Origin: DATMBL01 sp035559295
GTDB taxonomy: Bacteria > Desulfobacterota > Binatia > UBA9968
Direction of reading: 5' to 3'
DNA: 16,311 nucleotides
Assembly (NCBI GenBank): GCA_035559295.1
Contig: DATMBL010000432.1
Location: 1 to 16,311 of the forward strand
The position numbers were made by a program, and so were the translations under genes. The notes beneath the pieces were generated by a model. The model ran no database searches. It was given only the letters and a program-made list of their open reading frames with translations, and was not told where the DNA came from. Every line of letters begins with the position of its first letter. The first letter of the stretch is position 1. Positions 6,845-13,897 of this stretch are shown piece after piece.

Positions 6845-8173
6845 ATGACTCGAGACGCGTTACCTTCGACTTCACGGACGGCCCCGCCGGGCGTTCCGCG
6901 CGAGCTGGTTTCGCGCGCCGCCCGCGACCCGCTCGCCTTTCTCTTGCGGATCACCCGCGAATACGGCGACGTGGCGCAGTTTCCGACCGCGTTCGGGCCG
7001 CTTTATCTGGTCAATCATCCCGAGTACGTACGCGCCGTGTTGCACAGCAGCACCTCCGTGCGCGTATCGATGTTGAAAATGGGGCTCGGCGAGGGACTCC
7101 TCACGAGCGAAGGATCCTATTGGCGCTCGCAACGCCGGCGCATGCAGCCGGCCTTTCACCAGCAATGCATGGAATCGTTCGCTTCGATCATCAGCGATAC
7201 GACAAAAGAGCTGCTGCAACAATGGGAACCGGCGGCCGACTCGGGCGATGTGATCGATGTCGCCGCGGAAATGAACCGCTTGACGCTTCGCATCATCGGC
7301 AAGGCTCTCTTCGGTGTCGATTTCGCACCCGTCGCCGAAAAACTCAGCACGGCGATTACGACGATGCTGGCGCATTTGAAACAGCTTTCGTTCTTCGCTC
7401 CTTCGAACACGATCAGCGGGTCCCGGCAACGTCTGTTCCAGAAGGGGATGAAAACGATCGACGACGTGGTTTACGGGATCATTGCCGAGCGCCGGAAAGG
7501 AGAAGAACGGCGCGATTTTCTCGGGCTGTTGCTCGATGCCGACGGCGCGCAGAACGTTCTCAGTGACCGCCAGGTCCGGGATGAAGTCGTGACCATGTTC
7601 ATTGCAGGACACGAAACCACCGCGAACATGCTCGCCTGGACCTGGTACCTGCTCGCGCGACATCCCGAGGTGGAAAGGCGTCTGTACCGCGAAATCGACG
7701 GGCTGCTCGCCGGTCGCATGCCGGGCTTTCAAGACGTGCCGAAGCTGCCATACACGAAGATGGTCATTCAAGAATCGATGCGCATCTACCCGCCCGTCGT
7801 GCTGCTCTACCGCAAAGTGTTCGCGGACCGCGAGTTCGGCGGCTTTTTCATTCCCTCCGGCTCGACGATCGCGGTAAGCCCTTACACGACGCACCGCCAT
7901 CCCGATTTCTGGGAAGACGCGGAGCGCTTCGATCCGGAGCGGTTTACTCCCGAGCGCCACGCGAACCGGCCCCACTACGCCTATTTTCCGTTCGGCGGCG
8001 GACCGCATCTCTGCATGGGGAACGTCTTTGCGATGATGGAGGGCGCGGTTATTTTGAGCGCGATCGCCGCGCGCTATTCGCTCCGTCTCGAGCCCGGAGA
8101 GCCGGTCGAGCCCGACCCCTTTATCACGCTCAGGCTGCGTAGCGGCCTTCGCATGTCCCTGGAGCGCCGATGA
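6845..8173 (+). CDS. Cytochrome P450 monooxygenase
   Basis: A 442-residue soluble bacterial P450. It shows C-helix WRSQRRRMQPAF (Trp93), the oxygen-binding I-helix AGHETT (254-259), the K-helix ESMR (Glu310, Arg313), FDPERF near 362-367 and the haem loop FPFGGGPHLCMG with the thiolate ligand Cys390. Length and motif spacing are normal, so it should be active. ATG 6845 is chosen because the MTRDALPSTS leader runs directly into a Pro-rich hinge (PPGVPREL) typical of the family; the frame is open upstream only into the NRPS1 3' end. There is no membrane anchor. P450s of this I-helix and haem-loop style include fatty-acid and terpenoid hydroxylases, but the subfamily is not certain. Placed between NRPS1 and the FAAL, it probably hydroxylates or desaturates the lipid or a carrier-bound residue. 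No ferredoxin or reductase gene is in the window, so electrons would come from elsewhere. Confidence 0.95.
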   Translation: MTRDALPSTSRTAPPGVPRELVSRAARDPLAFLLRITREYGDVAQFPTAFGPLYLVNHPEYVRAVLHSSTSVRVSMLKMGLGEGLLTSEGSYWRSQRRRMQPAFHQQCMESFASIISDTTKELLQQWEPAADSGDVIDVAAEMNRLTLRIIGKALFGVDFAPVAEKLSTAITTMLAHLKQLSFFAPSNTISGSRQRLFQKGMKTIDDVVYGIIAERRKGEERRDFLGLLLDADGAQNVLSDRQVRDEVVTMFIAGHETTANMLAWTWYLLARHPEVERRLYREIDGLLAGRMPGFQDVPKLPYTKMVIQESMRIYPPVVLLYRKVFADREFGGFFIPSGSTIAVSPYTTHRHPDFWEDAERFDPERFTPERHANRPHYAYFPFGGGPHLCMGNVFAMMEGAVILSAIAARYSLRLEPGEPVEPDPFITLRLRSGLRMSLERR

Positions 8174-8216
8174 CGCGCGGCTTCGCCTCTCCATCGAGCG
8201 GTCGATTCACGGTTCG

Positions 8217-9962
8217 ATGAGCCCCGAGTTTTCCACTCTCGTCCAGATCCTGCGGTGGAGAGCCGCGCGGCAGCCCGATCGGAAAGCCTACACGTTTCTC
8301 ATCGACGGCGACGAGCGCACAGCTTCGCTCACGTACGCTGAACTGGATCGCCGGGCTCGAACCGTGGCGGCATGGCTGCAATCGTCGGGGGCGCCCGGCA
8401 AGCGCGTCCTGCTCCTGCTGCCCCCCGGCCTCGAAAACATTGCGGCTTTCTTCGGCTGCCTGTATTCCGGCGCTGTCGCGGTGCCGACTTCCCCGCCGCG
8501 GCCGAACGGAAGGATCCATCGTCTGAAAGCCGTTGCAAGCGACGCTCGAGCCGATTTTGCGGTCACGACATCGACACTCTTCGCGCGCCTGGAATCGACG
8601 ATCTCACGCGAGCGCGAGCTCGGCGCGTTGCGCTGGCTCGCCGTGGATCGCTTGGATCCGGCCCTGTGCGCGGACTGGCGAGAACCCGAAATTCACAGTG
8701 ACGGCATCGCCTTCCTCCAGTACACCTCCGGCTCTACTTCGGAACCCAAGGGCGTGATCGTGACGCACGGCAATCTCCTTTGCAATTCCGCGATCATCCA
8801 TCGAAGCTTCGGGCACAACCCGCTCAGCAGAGGCGTCATTTGGTTGCCGCCCTATCACGACATGGGCCTGATCGGCGGGATCGTCCAGCCTCTCTACGGC
8901 GGGTTCGAGGTGACGCTGATGAGCCCGACGGCGTTTCTCATGCGTCCCGTTCGCTGGCTGCGCGCGATCTCACGGACGCGCGCGACCACCAGCGGCGGAC
9001 CGAATTTTGCCTACGAGCTCTGCGCCCGCAGGATTTCGCCGGAGCAGCGCGTCGGGCTGGATCTCAGCTCCTGGCAAGTGGCTTTCAGCGGCGCCGAGCC
9101 GGTGCGTCGCGAGACCATGGAGCGCTTTACGGCGGCGTTTGCCGCGGCCGGCTTCCGACCCGAGGCGTTTTATCCCTGCTATGGGCTCGCCGAAGCCACG
9201 CTTTTCGTCGCCGGCGGGCCAAGAACGTCTCGCCCCGTTACTTGCAAAGTGGACGCCCAAGGGCTCGAGCGACACCACGTGCGTCTCTCGAACGGCAACG
9301 GTCACCGACGTGAGTTGGTGTCGTGCGGCAAACCGGCGCCTGAATTCGAGGTCGCGATCGTCGATCCGGAGCGCTTGACGCGTTGTCCGGAGAATCGAGT
9401 CGGCGAGATCTGGCTCTCCGGGCGAAGCGTCGCGCGCGGTTACTGGAACCGCGCCGAGGATACCGAGAAAACGTTTCGCGCTTGCCTGGCCGACACCGGC
9501 GAGGGGCCGTTTCTCCGGACCGGCGATCTGGGTTTCCTTCTCGACGGTGGTCTGGTGCTCGCCGGGCGGTTGAAGGAAATGATGATTTTCGCCGGGCGGA
9601 ATCACTATCCCCACGACATCGAGCAAACGACGCTCGAGGCGTGTCGGGCACTGCAGCCGGGAAACTGCGCGGCATTTTCCGTCGATCTAGCCGGCGAGGA
9701 AAAGCTCGTGCTTTTCATCGAGCTGGACGACCGAAAAAGGAACCGTCTCGGCATTGATCGAGACGAGCTGCTGGCGTCCATTCGGCGCGCCGTCAGCGAA
9801 CATCACGATCTCAGCGTTCACGACATCGTCCTGCTCGCCCCGGGTGGCATTCCCAAAACGACCAGCGGCAAGATCCAGCGCCATATCTGTCGATCGCGTT
9901 TCATGGCAATGAGTATGAGTTCACATGACCCCGAACCGTCCGACGAGAGGGACTATCGATGA
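8217..9962 (+). CDS. Fatty acyl-AMP ligase (FAAL)
   Basis: A 581-residue adenylating enzyme of the FAAL branch, which makes acyl-AMP from a free fatty acid and ATP and transfers the acyl group to a carrier protein rather than to CoA. Motifs: FLQYTSGSTSEPKGV (166-180), the FAAL-typical WLPPYHDMGLIGG (209-221) and GGPNFAYELCARRI (260-273), CYGLAEATLFV (321-331), LRTGDLGFLLDGGLVLAGR (433-451), RNHYPHDIEQ (461-470) and the C-terminal catalytic Lys in TTSGKIQR (Lys552). The segment after CYGLAEATLF (about 332-370) is where FAALs carry the extra loop that blocks CoA use. ATG 8217 is 43 bases after the P450. The 3' end overlaps the ACP2 start by four bases (ATGA), a strong sign of translational coupling and of the partnership FAAL to ACP2. 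Confidence 0.95.
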   Translation: MSPEFSTLVQILRWRAARQPDRKAYTFLIDGDERTASLTYAELDRRARTVAAWLQSSGAPGKRVLLLLPPGLENIAAFFGCLYSGAVAVPTSPPRPNGRIHRLKAVASDARADFAVTTSTLFARLESTISRERELGALRWLAVDRLDPALCADWREPEIHSDGIAFLQYTSGSTSEPKGVIVTHGNLLCNSAIIHRSFGHNPLSRGVIWLPPYHDMGLIGGIVQPLYGGFEVTLMSPTAFLMRPVRWLRAISRTRATTSGGPNFAYELCARRISPEQRVGLDLSSWQVAFSGAEPVRRETMERFTAAFAAAGFRPEAFYPCYGLAEATLFVAGGPRTSRPVTCKVDAQGLERHHVRLSNGNGHRRELVSCGKPAPEFEVAIVDPERLTRCPENRVGEIWLSGRSVARGYWNRAEDTEKTFRACLADTGEGPFLRTGDLGFLLDGGLVLAGRLKEMMIFAGRNHYPHDIEQTTLEACRALQPGNCAAFSVDLAGEEKLVLFIELDDRKRNRLGIDRDELLASIRRAVSEHHDLSVHDIVLLAPGGIPKTTSGKIQRHICRSRFMAMSMSSHDPEPSDERDYR

Positions 9963-10270
9963 ATAAAGAGCGCAGCAGAACCGAAGAGCCCATGGGTACG
10001 CCGGCCGGCGCGCCGGAAGACATTCAGGCGTGGATTATTGCCCGGCTGGCTGAGGAGTTGAAGGTTCCGCCGGGCGATATAGACGTCAGGCTGCCCTTTA
10101 CGCAATTCGGCTTGGATTCGATTGTGGCTTTTATGCTTACCGGTGAATTGGCCGATCGTCTCGGGTGTGACCTGCCGGCCACGCTTTTTTGGGAGTACCC
10201 TACTCTCGAGTCCCTCGCGCAGTATCTCCATCGAGAGTTCAACGATCGGCCGACGCCCCGTACCGCATAA
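9959..10270 (+). CDS. Acyl carrier protein (ACP2), FAAL partner
   Basis: A 103-residue carrier protein with the phosphopantetheine site FGLDSIVAFML (Ser54) and LFWEYPTLESLAQYL, a helix-IV motif typical of PKS/NRPS carrier domains rather than fatty-acid-synthase ACP. Its ATG overlaps the FAAL stop in an ATGA, and gagagg (9945-9950) gives a plausible ribosome-binding site 8 bases upstream. It should receive the fatty acyl chain from the FAAL and present it to the C domain of NRPS2. Oddly, it ends with a TAA that is in the same frame as NRPS2, and the frame stays open between the two. The protein therefore looks like an N-terminal carrier domain that has been separated from a larger T-C-A-T protein. 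Confidence 0.95.
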   Translation: MNKERSRTEEPMGTPAGAPEDIQAWIIARLAEELKVPPGDIDVRLPFTQFGLDSIVAFMLTGELADRLGCDLPATLFWEYPTLESLAQYLHREFNDRPTPRTA

Positions 10271-10363
10271 CGGTTTCACAATGGAGCGCGGCCGCCTACG
10301 CGAGACTCCCCCCGCGTTTCGGACGCGGCGCCTCCACCAGCGCCAGTTTCGCTGCCCACGGCA
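10271..10363 (+). other. Open, linker-like stretch between ACP2 and NRPS2 in their shared frame
   Basis: These 93 bases are 31 sense codons in the same frame as both ACP2 and NRPS2, with no stop and no ATG until 10364. The translation is rich in Pro, Ala, Arg and Ser (it ends DAAPPPAPVSLPTA), like the linkers that join carrier and condensation domains in fused synthetases. No Shine-Dalgarno is evident before ATG 10364. A short ATG-started frame at 10281 also overlaps the NRPS2 start but looks random. I read this as a former interdomain linker or an unannotated N-terminal extension of NRPS2. Confidence 0.55.
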
Positions 10364-13300
10364 ATGATTCCTCGACGCTCGAGCAATGGACCCGTGCCGC
10401 TCTCTTCCGGCCAGCAGCGGCTGTGGCTCATCGACCGGCTGGCGCCGCGGAGCCCGGAATACAATTTGTCGTACGCCGCGCGACTGAAAGGTCGCTTGGA
10501 CATCGCCGCTCTCGAAAAAACCTTGACCGAAATCATCCGGCGCCACGAATCTTTACGGACGACGTTCGTAGCCGACGGCGGCGTTCCCTATCAGGTCATT
10601 CGCTCGGCGTCGCCGTTTACCTTGCCGTTGATCGATCTTACGGACCTGACGCCGGCGGAACGCGAACACGCGCTTTATGCGTCGGCTGTCGAAGAGGCCC
10701 TCAAGGGCTTCGATCTCGAACGGGATCTGCTCTTCCGTGCCAAGCTTTTGCGGTTGGGCGAGCAGGAGCACGTGTTGTCGTATACCTTCCATCATATTGC
10801 TTCCGACGGCTGGTCGCTCGGGGTGTTCTATCGGGAGCTGGACGTACTTTACAAAGCGTTTTCGGCGGGATGGCATTCGCCGCTGCCGGAGTTGGCGCTC
10901 CAGTACGCGGATTACGCGCTCTGGCAGAGGCAATGGTTGGAAACTCCCGCTCGCGACACCCAGCTCGTTTATTGGAAACGGCACCTGGAGCATCTTTCGA
11001 TGCTCGAGCTGCCGACGCGGGGCCCGCGACCGCCGCTGCGGACGTTCCGCGGCGTCAAGCGTTCGATGGCTTTGGGAAAACCGCTTACCGACAGCCTGCA
11101 GGCGCTGGGTCGGGCGGAAGGAGCAACGTCGTTCATGATCTTTCTCGCGGCCTTTGCGGTTTTGCTCCATCGCTATACGGGGCAGGCCGATGTCGTGGTC
11201 GGAAGCCCCATAGCCGGCCGCCAGCGTCCGGAGCTCAGGAGTTTGATCGGTTTTTTCGTCAACACGTTGATCATGCGCGTGGACCTCTCGGGCGATCCCG
11301 TGTTTCGAGAGTTGCTGCGCCAGGCTCGTGAGGTTTGCCTCGGAGCCTATCGCAATCAGGATCTGCCGTTCGATTACTTGTTGAACGAGATGCACCCGGA
11401 CCGAAACCTCAGTCACAACCCGTTGTTTCAAGTCATGCTCGCCGTGCAGAACGCGCCGGTTTCACTGCCGCATCTTCCTGGACTAACCATCGAGCCGGTC
11501 CGGTTCGAGCGCGGCAATACCCGGTTCGACCTCGAGGTGCACATCGTCGATCGGCCGGAAGGTCTGGCGTCCCTGTTCGTTCACAATCCCGATCTGTTCG
11601 ACGATAACATGATCGCGCGGATGCAAAGAGAGTTTCATGCCTTGTTGGAGGAGGTCGCGCGCCGGCCGGAGCGCCGCGTTTCGGAGCTCGCGCGGGATGG
11701 AGGGCCGGAAAGGCGGTTATCGCTCGACTGGAGCCGCAGCCATGCGGATTCTGTTATTTGGCGTTCCGTTCGCGAACTCTTCGAGGCGCAAGTCGAGCGA
11801 ACGCCGGAGTTGCCGGCAGCTGTTTTCAATGCGCAGCCACTCACGTACCGCGAGCTGAACCACCGGGCGAATCGCCTCGCCTGGCGTCTCCGTTCCTTGG
11901 GAGCCGGACCCGAAGTTCTTGTCGGCATCTATATGGAGCGAGGGTTCGACTTGCTGGTCGGGATCCTCGGCGCGCTGAAGAGCGGTGCCGCCTGTCTTCC
12001 GCTCGATCCCGCGCTGCCCGATGGACGCCTGGCCTACATGCTGGAGGATGCGAAAGCGCCGCTCTTACTGACCCTCGAGCGAAGCTTGGAGCGGTTGCTC
12101 GAACATAGAGGCTCGGGCACACAACCCGGCGATTCTCGATCATCAATCGTCGGTTCTCGAGAGGTGTTGTTGCTGGACGCGGACTCGGAGCGGTCGGACC
12201 GGCTGCGCGAGGATAACCCGCCCGGTTCGATTACCGCCGACAACCTGGCCTACGTGATCTACACGTCGGGATCGACGGGCAGGCCCAAGGGCGTCGGTAT
12301 GTCTCATGGCCCGCTTTCAAACCTGATCGCTTGGCAAATACGAAACTCCGTCACGGCCGCGCCGACCCGGACGCTCCAGTTCGCTGCCCCGGCATTCGAC
12401 GTTTCGTTCCAAGAGATCTTTTCCACGTTGTGCGCCGGAGGAACTCTCGTCCTGATCGCTGACGAGGCGCGCCGGGACGTGAAATCGCTTTTACAGGTGA
12501 TGCGGGAGAACGAAGTGGACCGCGCGTTTCTGCCGCCGGCCGCACTCCAGGAACTCGCCTGGGCGAGCGCCGCGCTCGGCGTTTCGGTCCCGACGCTCCG
12601 CGACATCATTGCCGCCGGCGAACAGCTGCACGTCACACCCGAGATCCGCCGTTTTTTGAGTGGGCTCGACGGCTGTTCGCTCCGCAACCAGTACGGTCCT
12701 TCCGAAACGCACGTCGTGACCGAGTTCACACTCAAGGGTTCCGTAGCCGATTGGCCCGCCCTTCCGGCAATTGGCCGGCCTATCGCCAATACGGAAATCT
12801 ACATCTTGGATTCCTCGCTTCGTCCTGTTCCCGTCGGCGTGACGGGCGAGCTGCACGTCGCCGGCGCCGGATTGTCGCGAGGCTACGTGCATGCCCCAAG
12901 TCTGACCGCCGAGAAATTCATTCCCAATCCCTTCGACGAGACCCCTGGCGCGCGGCTCTATAAGACCGGCGACCTCGCTCGTTATTTGCCTGACGGCAAC
13001 ATTCAGTTCTTGGGCCGGCGCGACGATCAGCTCAAGATTCGCGGCTTTCGTGTCGAGCCAGGCGAAGTCGAGGCGGCCCTGAAGCGCCATCCCGGAGTTG
13101 CAAACGCAGCCGTCATAGGGCGACAAGATGAGACCGAGGATCGAGAATCGAAACTACTCGCTTCAATAAACCCAGCAAAGCCTCCGGGGAAAGTCGAAGA
13201 GATTGAGAATCGAAAATCCAAAATTCCTACCGAGGCCGGTCGAGGTATCAAGTACTTGGTGGCATACATCGAAGCCGCGCAAAATCCGCCGCCCGATTCG

Positions 13301-13885
13301 ATCGAGCTGAGGCGTTTTCTGCGAACCAAGCTCCCGGATTACATGATCCCCTCCCGATTCGTTCTTTTGGAAAGCTTACCGCTGAGCGCAAACGGCAAAA
13401 TCGATCGCCGGGCGCTCCCGTTGTCGGATCGCGCGATGCATCCTGCGGCGCCGCCAGAGGCCGAGCCGCGAAATGCCGTCGAGTCCGCGGTCGCGTCAAT
13501 TTGGGCGGACATCCTCGACCTCCGCCGTGTATCGATTCATGATAACTTCTTCGACTTGGGCGGGCATTCTCTGCTGGCGACCAGGGTGATCTCGCGGTTG
13601 GCGGACGCGTTCGGGGTCGAGCTTCCGCTCCGCGCCATATTTGAAAATCCAACCGTTGCGTCGTTGGCCGAGGCCGTTTCGACCGCCGGGGCGCAAGGGC
13701 GAGGCGCCGTTGAGGCGCCGGCGGATGGAGGCGCATTCGACGGCGCGGCGCGCGCGAAAGCGCCGGAGAACTTCCAAGCGGTTTCCGCGGAACATATGAC
13801 AACGATCCTCGACGAGCTCGAATCGTTGACCGAGGAACAGGCCGACGCCATCGTCTCGCCCGAGCGGCCGAAGAAAAAGGCTTGA
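10364..13885 (+). CDS. NRPS2: condensation-adenylation-thiolation (C-A-T) elongation module
   Basis: A 1173-residue single module. The C domain (about 10-440) starts PVPLSSGQQRLWLIDRL and has HHIASDG (143-149). The A domain (about 465-1020) has A3 IYTSGSTGRPKG (632-643), A4 FDVSFQE with the amine-binding Asp679, A5 NQYGPSETHVV (775-785), A7 LYKTGDLARY (865-874), A8 LKIRGFRVEPGEVE and A10 NGKIDR (Lys1012). The T domain has FFDLGGHSLLATR (Ser1069). My reading of the pocket code is D-V-Q-F-I-A-Q-V-V-K, close to the published proline code D-V-Q-L-I-A-H-V-V-K; substrate Pro or a relative, moderate to low confidence. After ACP2 its C domain should act as the lipid-accepting starter. Two in-frame insertions interrupt the A domain (listed separately). 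The C-terminus, ILDELESLTEEQADAIV, is an acidic tail common after NRPS carrier domains and may dock to NRPS3, which starts 12 bases downstream. Confidence 0.95.
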   Translation: MIPRRSSNGPVPLSSGQQRLWLIDRLAPRSPEYNLSYAARLKGRLDIAALEKTLTEIIRRHESLRTTFVADGGVPYQVIRSASPFTLPLIDLTDLTPAEREHALYASAVEEALKGFDLERDLLFRAKLLRLGEQEHVLSYTFHHIASDGWSLGVFYRELDVLYKAFSAGWHSPLPELALQYADYALWQRQWLETPARDTQLVYWKRHLEHLSMLELPTRGPRPPLRTFRGVKRSMALGKPLTDSLQALGRAEGATSFMIFLAAFAVLLHRYTGQADVVVGSPIAGRQRPELRSLIGFFVNTLIMRVDLSGDPVFRELLRQAREVCLGAYRNQDLPFDYLLNEMHPDRNLSHNPLFQVMLAVQNAPVSLPHLPGLTIEPVRFERGNTRFDLEVHIVDRPEGLASLFVHNPDLFDDNMIARMQREFHALLEEVARRPERRVSELARDGGPERRLSLDWSRSHADSVIWRSVRELFEAQVERTPELPAAVFNAQPLTYRELNHRANRLAWRLRSLGAGPEVLVGIYMERGFDLLVGILGALKSGAACLPLDPALPDGRLAYMLEDAKAPLLLTLERSLERLLEHRGSGTQPGDSRSSIVGSREVLLLDADSERSDRLREDNPPGSITADNLAYVIYTSGSTGRPKGVGMSHGPLSNLIAWQIRNSVTAAPTRTLQFAAPAFDVSFQEIFSTLCAGGTLVLIADEARRDVKSLLQVMRENEVDRAFLPPAALQELAWASAALGVSVPTLRDIIAAGEQLHVTPEIRRFLSGLDGCSLRNQYGPSETHVVTEFTLKGSVADWPALPAIGRPIANTEIYILDSSLRPVPVGVTGELHVAGAGLSRGYVHAPSLTAEKFIPNPFDETPGARLYKTGDLARYLPDGNIQFLGRRDDQLKIRGFRVEPGEVEAALKRHPGVANAAVIGRQDETEDRESKLLASINPAKPPGKVEEIENRKSKIPTEAGRGIKYLVAYIEAAQNPPPDSIELRRFLRTKLPDYMIPSRFVLLESLPLSANGKIDRRALPLSDRAMHPAAPPEAEPRNAVESAVASIWADILDLRRVSIHDNFFDLGGHSLLATRVISRLADAFGVELPLRAIFENPTVASLAEAVSTAGAQGRGAVEAPADGGAFDGAARAKAPENFQAVSAEHMTTILDELESLTEEQADAIVSPERPKKKA
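12113..12160. repeat. In-frame insertion in the NRPS2 A domain, repeat-like (first site)
   Basis: About 16 codons (residues 584-599, including TQPGDSRSSIVGS) interrupt a place where A domains usually pass directly from the LLERL-type helix to the VLLLD strand. The DNA at 12131-12160 (it begins gattctcgatcatcaatcg) is richer in A/T than its surroundings. Its first 11 bases are the exact reverse complement of 13139-13149 in the second insertion. It keeps the frame and lies in a surface loop. Confidence 0.5.
13124..13243. repeat. In-frame insertion in the NRPS2 C-terminal A subdomain, repeat-like (second site)
   Basis: Between AAVIGRQDE and KYLVAYIEA, where standard A domains have only a few residues, there are about 35 extra ones (roughly 921-960), including EIENRKSKIPTE. 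The DNA is A-rich and holds gatcgagaatcgaaa (13139-13153) and gattgagaatcgaaaatcc (13201-13219), two versions of one motif about 60 bases apart. ENRKSKI-like peptides are, in my recollection, translations of short dispersed repeats in several GC-rich environmental genomes. No stop is introduced, and the flanking catalytic motifs A8 and A10 are intact. Confidence 0.6.
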
Positions 13886-13897
13886 CAGGCCTCGTCG

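Noticed and set aside
6872..8194. A 440-codon minus-strand frame covering the whole P450 gene
   Set aside because: It is the antisense shadow of a GC-rich gene. The + strand has all P450 motifs, and the minus product is rich in Arg, Ala and Gly with no recognisable domain.
10281..10367. A short ATG-started frame overlapping the NRPS2 start by ATGA, as if a coupled leader gene
   Set aside because: The product is Arg-rich and featureless, and the frame shared by ACP2 and NRPS2 gives a more linker-like peptide. Kept only as a note.
10189..11331. A 380-codon + strand frame overlapping ACP2 and the NRPS2 C domain
   Set aside because: It is an alternative frame of real coding sequence with Arg/Ala/Ser-rich composition; the C-domain motifs are in the other frame.
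13688..13765. GC-rich, ggcgcc-containing stretch in the NRPS2 C-terminal linker
   Set aside because: It looks like an ordinary Ala/Gly-rich linker in GC-rich DNA; the repeats are too short and irregular to call an element.
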